A stretch of 5,228 nucleotides of DNA from an uncultured bacterium (GTDB lineage: Bacteria > Actinomycetota > Coriobacteriia > Coriobacteriales > Eggerthellaceae): positions 1 to 5,228 of the forward strand of contig CANSQW010000114.1 of the NCBI GenBank assembly GCA_947649215.1, read 5' to 3'. How positions within the stretch are numbered: the first letter of the stretch is position 1; each line of letters starts with the position of its first letter. The notes beneath the pieces were generated by a model. That model saw only the letters and a list, made by a program, of their open reading frames with translations, had not been told where the DNA came from and ran no database searches. The position numbers were made by a program, and so were the translations under genes. Of the stretch, positions 1 through 2,621 are shown piece by piece.

Positions 1-1
1 G

Positions 2-1165
2 GCGGTGATCGACGAGTACGGGCGCCTGCTCGACCGCGGCACCGTCTACCCCACGCCGCCCCGGCGCGAGGCGGCCCAGACCAAGCGTGCCCTGGCCGAG
101 TGGGTGCATCGCCACGGCGTGGACACCATCGTCATCGGCAACGGCACCGGCAGCCGCGAGACCGAGGAGGTGGTGGCCGACTTCATCGAGGAGTCGGGGG
201 AGGGCCTGCGCTACACCATCGTCAACGAGGCCGGCGCATCGGTGTACTCGGCGTCCGAGCTGGCTAGCCGGGAGCATCCCGACCTCGACGTCACGACGCG
301 CGGCGCGCTGAGCCTGGGGCGCCGGCTGCAAGACCCCCTGGCCGAGCTGGTGAAGATACCGCCGCAGTCCATCGGCGTTGGTCAGTACCAGCACGATCTT
401 GATCAGGCGGAGCTTGGGCGCGTGCTCGCCGGCGTGGTGGAGCGCGTGGTGAACGCCGTGGGCGTGGACCTCAACACCGCCAGCGCGAGCCTGCTCGGCT
501 ACGTGGCTGGCGTGAGCGGTGCGGTGGCGCGCAACATCGTGGCCTACCGTGACGAGCACGGCCCCTTCCACAGCCGCCGCGACCTTAAGCGCGTGCCCAA
601 GCTGGGCCCCAAGGCGTTCCAGAACTGCGCCGGCTTCTTGCGCATCCCCGACGGCGATGACGCGCTCGACGCCACGGGCGTGCATCCGGAGAGCTACGAC
701 GTGGCCCGGGCCGTGCTGCGGCGCGCCGGGGTGGGGCCCGAGTCCCTGCGCGAGGGCGGGGTGCCTGGTCTGGCCGATTGCGTGGGGGATGTGGCCGCGC
801 TCGCCGACGAGCTGGGCGTGGGCGTGCCCACCCTGCGCGACATCCTGGCTGAGCTGGAGAAGCCGGGACGCGACCCGCGCGACGACGCGCCCCCGGTGGT
901 GTTCAGCCGCTCGGTGCGCCAGATGGAGGACCTGGCGCCGGGCATGGAGCTCACCGGCACGGTGCGCAATGTGGTGGACTTCGGCGCCTTCGTCGATATC
1001 GGCGTCAAGCAGGACGGCCTCGTCCACGTGTCCAAGATGGCCGACCGCTTCGTGCGCCACCCGAGCGAGGTGGTGACCGTCGGTGACACCGTGACCGTCT
1101 GGGTGACCGCCGTGGACCAGCAGCGCGGCCGCATCTCCCTCACCATGGTGAAGGGTCGAGAGTAG
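2..1165 (+). CDS. tex: Tex family RNA-binding transcription accessory protein, C-terminal half (5' partial)
   Basis: This is the C-terminal half of a Tex-type protein. Family members are about 720-780 residues, and 387 are visible. The reading frame is open to the left edge, so the start lies upstream. Residues below are counted from the GTG at base 5. The RNase H-like YqgF domain covers about 1-115 and includes the IGNGTGSRETE stretch (44-54) and NEAGASVYSASELA (74-87). The conserved linker GRRLQDPLAELVK and GVGQYQHD follows. A helix-hairpin-helix region spans about 150-215 (VNAVGVDLNTAS, YRDEHGPF, LGPKAFQNCAGFLRI). An S1 RNA-binding domain spans about 313-384 (FGAFVDIGVKQDGLVHVS). Tex is a cytoplasmic nucleic-acid-binding protein linked to transcription and RNA metabolism. 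It ends at TAG right after the S1 domain, so the 3' end looks complete. The low-GC accessory block begins immediately downstream. Family assignment is very secure. Confidence 0.96.
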   Translation, partial: AVIDEYGRLLDRGTVYPTPPRREAAQTKRALAEWVHRHGVDTIVIGNGTGSRETEEVVADFIEESGEGLRYTIVNEAGASVYSASELASREHPDLDVTTRGALSLGRRLQDPLAELVKIPPQSIGVGQYQHDLDQAELGRVLAGVVERVVNAVGVDLNTASASLLGYVAGVSGAVARNIVAYRDEHGPFHSRRDLKRVPKLGPKAFQNCAGFLRIPDGDDALDATGVHPESYDVARAVLRRAGVGPESLREGGVPGLADCVGDVAALADELGVGVPTLRDILAELEKPGRDPRDDAPPVVFSRSVRQMEDLAPGMELTGTVRNVVDFGAFVDIGVKQDGLVHVSKMADRFVRHPSEVVTVGDTVTVWVTAVDQQRGRISLTMVKGRE

Positions 1166-1167
1166 GA

Positions 1168-1230
1168 GCGATTGCCTGCGTTTCCCGCTTCTGGGAAGAG
1201 AGGCAGCGCCTTCGGCAAGAAATAGACGGC
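1168..1230 (+). pseudogene. In-frame 5' remnant of the Abi_2 gene
   Basis: The frame of the Abi_2 gene stays open through these bases and reads AIACVSRFWEERQRLRQEID before the ATG at 1231. The spacing of W, R, L and I, followed by a RDVIGHF segment, resembles the helix that precedes the P-I-W motif in full-length Abi_2 proteins. There is no ATG, GTG or TTG in this frame between the tex stop and 1231. This looks like coding sequence left behind after loss of the N-terminal half, with the deletion joint close to the tex stop codon. Confidence 0.5.
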
Positions 1231-1785
1231 ATGATTTATGGACACAGGGGTCGTGACGTCATCGGGCATTTCCGCGATGCTGACAAGGACGTTCCCATTT
1301 GGGCGATCTTCGAGGTAATGACGCTTGGCAACTTCGGCTCGTTCTTCCGTTGCCTCGATCTGCGCGTTAAGTCGAAGGTTGTGGGCGATCTTGGCATGCC
1401 TGCGAACATAGACTCGGAGCTTAGGCTAGGTGAGATGATTTTTGCGTTAAAGGATTTTCGCAACGCTATCGCCCATAACGCAGTCGTGCTCGATGTCAGA
1501 TTTCAGACTGGTGCAATTAATACGGGCGTCTCTCAGTTGCTCAAGCAGGAGACGGGCGCGAGCGGGATCGACTTTGCGGATATTACCGATTACGTCGCGC
1601 TACTCGTCTATCTTCTGCGTCGTATGGGCTTCTCGAAGACGGAGTGCAGGCAGCTCATTGCCGGATACGACTCCATTATTGAGCGTTATCGGAAGGAGCT
1701 TCCCTTCAACGTGTACTCGAAGATCATCAAGACGACTGCGCGCGGGAAATTGACTGCCCTCCGCCAGTTCGTTAGCAATAGTTAG
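1231..1785 (+). CDS. Abi_2/AbiF-type HEPN abortive-infection protein, N-terminally truncated
   Basis: This 184-residue product matches the C-terminal half of Abi_2 (AbiD/AbiF) proteins, which are usually about 300 residues. Visible hallmarks are DVPIWAIFEVMTLGNFGSFF (residues 20-39), the family's P-x-W followed by E-V-M-T-x-G pattern, and FRNAIAHN (76-83). The latter contains a HEPN-style R-x4-H motif (R77, H82) typical of RNA-cleaving toxins. Known members act in phage abortive infection or as RNA toxins; function here is inferred. The first ATG in frame is at 1231 and has no clear Shine-Dalgarno site. Family-like residues continue in frame upstream of it (RFWEERQRLRQEIDGM, from about 1186), but the tex gene sits where the missing half should be. 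The gene is therefore probably a 5'-truncated remnant, though a short functional variant is possible. Base composition is clearly less GC-rich than tex, which suggests acquisition. An RNA-like hairpin region follows directly. Confidence 0.8.
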   Translation: MIYGHRGRDVIGHFRDADKDVPIWAIFEVMTLGNFGSFFRCLDLRVKSKVVGDLGMPANIDSELRLGEMIFALKDFRNAIAHNAVVLDVRFQTGAINTGVSQLLKQETGASGIDFADITDYVALLVYLLRRMGFSKTECRQLIAGYDSIIERYRKELPFNVYSKIIKTTARGKLTALRQFVSNS

Positions 1786-1809
1786 GCTGTACGGCAGGTT
1801 TGACATTCA

Positions 1810-1818
1810 TGTTAGAAT
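1810..1818 (+). promoter_or_regulatory. Extended -10 promoter for the Abi-adjacent RNA
   Basis: TG at 1810-1811, one base, then TAGAAT at 1813-1818 (5 of 6 to TATAAT) forms an extended -10 element. Transcription would start near 1825, just ahead of a compact hairpin region and terminator. There is no good -35 at normal spacing. TTGACA at 1800-1805 is only 7 bases from this -10 and does not fit. The same segment has an inverted repeat, ACATTC (1803-1808) and GAATGT (1815-1820), which could be an operator or an RNA stem. Confidence 0.45.
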
Positions 1819-1824
1819 GTACTT

Positions 1825-1882
1825 GAAAGCGGTGAAAGGCTGCGGCCGACACCTGGAAAAGCCCGATGCGTCGGGCTTTTCT
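1825..1882 (+). ncRNA. Candidate abiF-type small RNA downstream of the Abi_2 gene
   Basis: This is a short candidate transcript of about 58 bases between an extended -10 element and a perfect terminator, starting about 40 bases after the Abi_2 stop codon. It can fold as an outer stem GGTG (1831-1834)/CACC (1850-1853), an internal loop AAA/GA, an inner stem GGC (1838-1840)/GCC (1845-1847) and a TGCG loop, and then the terminator hairpin. Small structured RNAs (the abiF RNA motif) are known to accompany Abi_2/AbiF genes and have been proposed as RNA antitoxins of these HEPN proteins. Assignment to that family is made from position and architecture, not from a covariance match. Both ends are estimates. 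Confidence 0.5.
1857..1880 (+). terminator. Perfect rho-independent terminator after the Abi block
   Basis: AAAAGCCCGA (1857-1866) and TCGGGCTTTT (1871-1880) form a flawless 10-bp stem with a TGCG loop, followed by CTT. The A-rich 5' arm makes it able to act in both directions. It ends the Abi_2 transcript and the candidate small RNA. Confidence 0.92.
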
Positions 1883-2020
1883 TATGTCATATGAAGGGCG
1901 CGGACAAGAAGAAGCTTCTCGCGGTAACGTGTATCGTCTTGAAATGTCCCGAAGGCCCGTTACTTTTCAAAAAAGTGTGCCTTAAGTGCAGCGTGGGCGC
2001 CAGTCTGCCCGGGTCTCGGG
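1881..2020. other. Short intergenic stretch with no supported gene
   Basis: No convincing gene is seen here. An ATG at 1891 opens a frame without a Shine-Dalgarno site or recognisable protein. Two weak inverted repeats occur: GTAACG (1924-1929) with CGTTAC (1958-1963), and ACTTTT (1962-1967) with AAAAGT (1971-1976). Neither is clearly functional. The right end leads into the promoter of the convergent RNA. Confidence 0.5.
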
Positions 2021-2021
2021 T

Positions 2022-2031
2022 GTGCTACAAT
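2022..2031 (+). promoter_or_regulatory. Extended -10 promoter for the antisense RNA
   Basis: TACAAT at 2026-2031 (5 of 6 to TATAAT) is preceded by TG at 2023-2024 plus one base, giving a good extended -10 element. The -35 position is weak, as is common for extended -10 promoters. The predicted start is near 2038, so the transcript would run toward and into the 3' end of the minus-strand small membrane peptide gene. Confidence 0.5.
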
Positions 2032-2062
2032 GGAGCCGGCCTAGAGGCTTGGTCCCATGGGG

Positions 2063-2086
2063 CCGTGGCGCCCGGAGGCGCCACGG
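2063..2086. repeat. Perfect 10-bp GC-rich inverted repeat
   Basis: CCGTGGCGCC (2063-2072) and GGCGCCACGG (2077-2086) are exactly complementary around a 4-base loop. The loop reads CGGA on the plus strand and TCCG on the minus strand, where C(UCCG)G is a UNCG-type stable tetraloop. The repeat lies just past the stop of the minus-strand peptide gene, so it could stabilise that mRNA's 3' end, and it is also a stem of the antisense RNA. No T tract follows it on either strand, so it is not a classic terminator. Confidence 0.8.
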
Positions 2087-2098
2087 TTGCGAGGGGGC

Positions 2099-2224
2099 CT
2101 AGTCCTCGCGTTTGTTTGAGTTCCCGCCGTTATTCGGCGGGTTCTCGCCTTTTAGGGCAAGAATTGCCACGCCAAGCGCGGCTGCTCCCACAAACGTCTG
2201 GATCAAAGCCAGGAAATCACTCAT
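2099..2224 (-). CDS. Small single-helix membrane peptide, type I toxin-like
   Basis: This is a 41-residue peptide starting MSDFLALIQTFVGAAALG. Residues about 4-24 form one hydrophobic helix with no charge, followed by K25 and a polar tail rich in N, G and charged residues ending NKRED. Size and layout resemble the small holin-like toxins of type I toxin-antitoxin systems, although no exact family is claimed. The Shine-Dalgarno site is excellent: GGAGGTGAT on the minus strand (about 2229-2237) matches the 16S tail over nine bases. The ATG at 2224 lies 8 bases after GGAGG. A second ATG at 2230 would add MQ but is only 2 bases away, so 2224 is preferred. A long leader that can mask the start site lies upstream, and a convergent RNA overlaps the 3' end. 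The likely site of action is the inner membrane, by depolarisation (inference). Confidence 0.72.
   Translation of the reverse strand: MSDFLALIQTFVGAAALGVAILALKGENPPNNGGNSNKRED
2123..2152 (+). terminator. Terminator-like hairpin for the antisense RNA
   Basis: CCCGCCG (2123-2129) and CGGCGGG (2135-2141) pair perfectly around TTATT, and TTCTCGCCTTTT follows on the plus strand. The T stretch is interrupted, so termination may be partial. The hairpin lies inside the codons for the hydrophilic tail of the minus-strand peptide, so its sequence serves both strands. Confidence 0.5.
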
Positions 2225-2278
2225 CTGCATCACCTCCCCTCGGTATCTAGAATCCTCGGTAGGGAAGGTCTATGCAGA
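2224..2278 (-). promoter_or_regulatory. Leader hairpin that masks the Shine-Dalgarno site and start codons of the membrane peptide
   Basis: On the minus strand, TCTGCAT (2278-2272) pairs perfectly with ATGCAGA (2230-2224). After a 2-by-1 internal loop, ACCTTCCC (2269-2262) pairs with GGGGAGGT (2239-2232), with a single G-U pair. The 15-bp structure buries the Shine-Dalgarno site, the whole first ATG and the first base of the second ATG. The 22-base loop carries one copy and part of a second copy of the direct repeat TACCGAGG. Type I toxin mRNAs commonly use such self-masking leaders, which open only after processing or coupled translation. The pairing is read directly; its role is inferred. 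Confidence 0.6.
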
Positions 2279-2286
2279 GAGGTCAT
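2230..2286 (-). other. Possible 18-codon leader ORF overlapping the peptide start
   Basis: On the minus strand an ATG at 2286 follows GGGGAGGG (2294-2287) and encodes MTSLHRPSLPRILDTEGR, ending in TGA at 2232-2230. The TGA overlaps the first ATG of the membrane peptide as TGATG, the classic coupling arrangement. Ribosomes on this leader would unfold the masking hairpin. The Shine-Dalgarno spacing is only 1-2 bases, which is poor, so translation is uncertain. Confidence 0.25.
2238..2261. repeat. 8-bp direct repeat in the peptide leader
   Basis: CCTCGGTA occurs at 2238-2245 and again at 2254-2261, 16 bases apart start to start. On the peptide mRNA this reads TACCGAGG twice, mostly within the loop of the masking hairpin. 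The repeats could offer alternative pairing or a protein site, or may simply be a small duplication. Confidence 0.55.
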
Positions 2287-2361
2287 CCCTCCCCGCGTTT
2301 CTCATATTACAAACAAATGTTCTTAATTTAAGCCTTGAAATAAAGGCGAATGTATGTTTGT

Positions 2362-2388
2362 ATTATAGGTGCTCGACAGCTTTGTCAC
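2362..2388 (-). promoter_or_regulatory. Promoter for the membrane peptide mRNA
   Basis: A consensus -10 TATAAT lies on the minus strand at 2367-2362. GTGACA (5 of 6 to TTGACA) lies at 2388-2383, giving a 15-base spacer, slightly short. The start would be near 2355, which yields a leader of about 125-130 bases before the peptide ATG, unusually long and typical of regulated toxin mRNAs. A weaker minus-strand candidate, CTTAAA with TAATAT 17 bases on, lies near 2304-2332. Confidence 0.5.
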
Positions 2389-2459
2389 CATTGTCCTTTT
2401 GCGAGGAGGAGGTTGTCTACCAGGCGTTTCTTGATTATCCGCAAAAGAAGTAAAGTCAT
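2368..2459. other. Intergenic stretch between divergent promoters
   Basis: No gene is supported here. An 8-bp inverted repeat, CTTTTGCG (2396-2403) and CGCAAAAG (2440-2447), is separated by 36 bases. A Shine-Dalgarno-like GAGGAGGAGG at 2403-2412 is not followed by a credible gene. The stretch separates the minus-strand peptide promoter from the plus-strand reductase promoter. Confidence 0.45.
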
Positions 2460-2483
2460 ATTGTCGCAATGACTTGCGACAAT
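2460..2483. promoter_or_regulatory. Perfect palindromic operator candidate upstream of the reductase
   Basis: ATTGTCGCAA (2460-2469) and TTGCGACAAT (2474-2483) are exact inverted copies separated by TGAC. The right arm contains the -35 box TTGCGA of the reductase promoter. Two-fold symmetric sites of this size usually bind a dimeric regulator, and overlap with the -35 suits either a repressor or a class II activator. No regulator gene is in the window, so the binding protein is unknown. Confidence 0.7.
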
Positions 2484-2502
2484 CGTACAATCGTCGTACA
2501 CT
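2474..2502 (+). promoter_or_regulatory. Sigma-70-type promoter of the molybdoenzyme operon
   Basis: TTGCGA (2474-2479) and TACACT (2497-2502) are separated by exactly 17 bases, with 4 of 6 matches each. The predicted start is near 2509, about 110 bases before the ATG. The imperfect boxes suit a regulated promoter. Direct repeats TCGTACA at 2483-2489 and 2494-2500, one helical turn apart, lie between and over the boxes. Confidence 0.55.
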
Positions 2503-2508
2503 GTGCCC

Positions 2509-2608
2509 AACGAGCGGGGAGGGGCCAGCCCTGCTCAGGGGACGGGCGCTCATGCATGGCGCCTCTCGTCCCGGGGAGAGAGGGGCGCAGCGCCCTTCAC
2601 GAGAGAGA
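2509..2608 (+). other. Structured 5' leader of the molybdoenzyme operon
   Basis: This leader of about 100 bases is GC-rich and has several possible hairpins: GGCGC (2545-2549)/GCGCC (2559-2563), CTCTC (2563-2567)/GAGAG (2576-2580), and GGGC (2583-2586)/GCCC (2592-2595). I could not match it to a known riboswitch, including the molybdenum-cofactor element. It holds no credible gene. No hairpin clearly hides the downstream Shine-Dalgarno site. Confidence 0.4.
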
Positions 2609-2621
2609 AGGAGGAGGAATG
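2609..2621 (+). promoter_or_regulatory. Ribosome binding site that fixes the molybdoenzyme start
   Basis: AGGAGG (2609-2614), repeated as GGAGG at 2613-2617, precedes the ATG at 2619. This strong site selects the frame that encodes the twin-arginine signal. Upstream starts in the frame of the enzyme body would have to read through the promoter and give a nonsense N-terminus. The frameshift is therefore real in the given sequence and not a start-site artefact. Confidence 0.85.

Larger units (their letters stand above)
2038..2153 (+). ncRNA. Candidate antisense RNA (type I antitoxin-like) to the small membrane peptide
   Basis: This predicted plus-strand transcript of about 115 bases runs from an extended -10 promoter to a terminator-like hairpin. 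It contains three consecutive hairpins. The first is a perfect 10-bp stem CCGTGGCGCC (2063-2072)/GGCGCCACGG (2077-2086). The second is a 6-bp stem GCGAGG (2089-2094)/CCTCGC (2104-2109). The third is a 7-bp stem at 2123-2141 followed by TTCTCGCCTTTT. It overlaps the last 50 or so bases of the convergent membrane peptide gene, including its stop codon. This 3'-overlap layout matches the known arrangement of type I toxin-antitoxin pairs such as txpA/ratA of Bacillus. Transcription is inferred and not shown. Confidence 0.5.

Noticed and set aside
694..1269. Minus-strand open frame opposite the tex 3' end
   Set aside because: Low-complexity S/T/R/P-rich shadow of the S1-domain coding sequence, with no recognisable protein.
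1800..1818. TTGACA as the -35 partner of TAGAAT
   Set aside because: Only 7 bases separate them, and no good -10 lies 16-18 bases after TTGACA. Kept only as part of an inverted repeat.
1924..1963. Inverted repeat GTAACG/CGTTAC
   Set aside because: Six-base arms 28 bases apart are expected by chance and have no T tract or promoter link.
2020..2033. GTGCTACAATGG resembles a conserved 16S rRNA stretch
   Set aside because: The flanking sequence has no further rRNA similarity. The match is better explained as an extended -10 promoter.
1891..2250. Plus-strand open frame starting MKGADKKKLLAV
   Set aside because: It has no Shine-Dalgarno site, begins right after a terminator, runs through RNA hairpins, and matches no family I recognise.
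2396..2447. Inverted repeat CTTTTGCG/CGCAAAAG
   Set aside because: Arms 36 bases apart, without a supporting promoter or terminator context; noted in the intergenic entry only.
2403..2472. Tiny plus-strand ORF after GAGGAGGAGG (TTG start, 19 codons)
   Set aside because: The start is too close to the ribosome-like site, the peptide is unremarkable, and it ends inside the operator.
2323..2553. Minus-strand open frame across the intergenic region
   Set aside because: It crosses both promoters and the palindrome, has no ribosome site and looks random.
2509..2608. Molybdenum-cofactor riboswitch in the reductase leader
   Set aside because: The leader has hairpins, but I see none of the conserved sequence blocks of that riboswitch.
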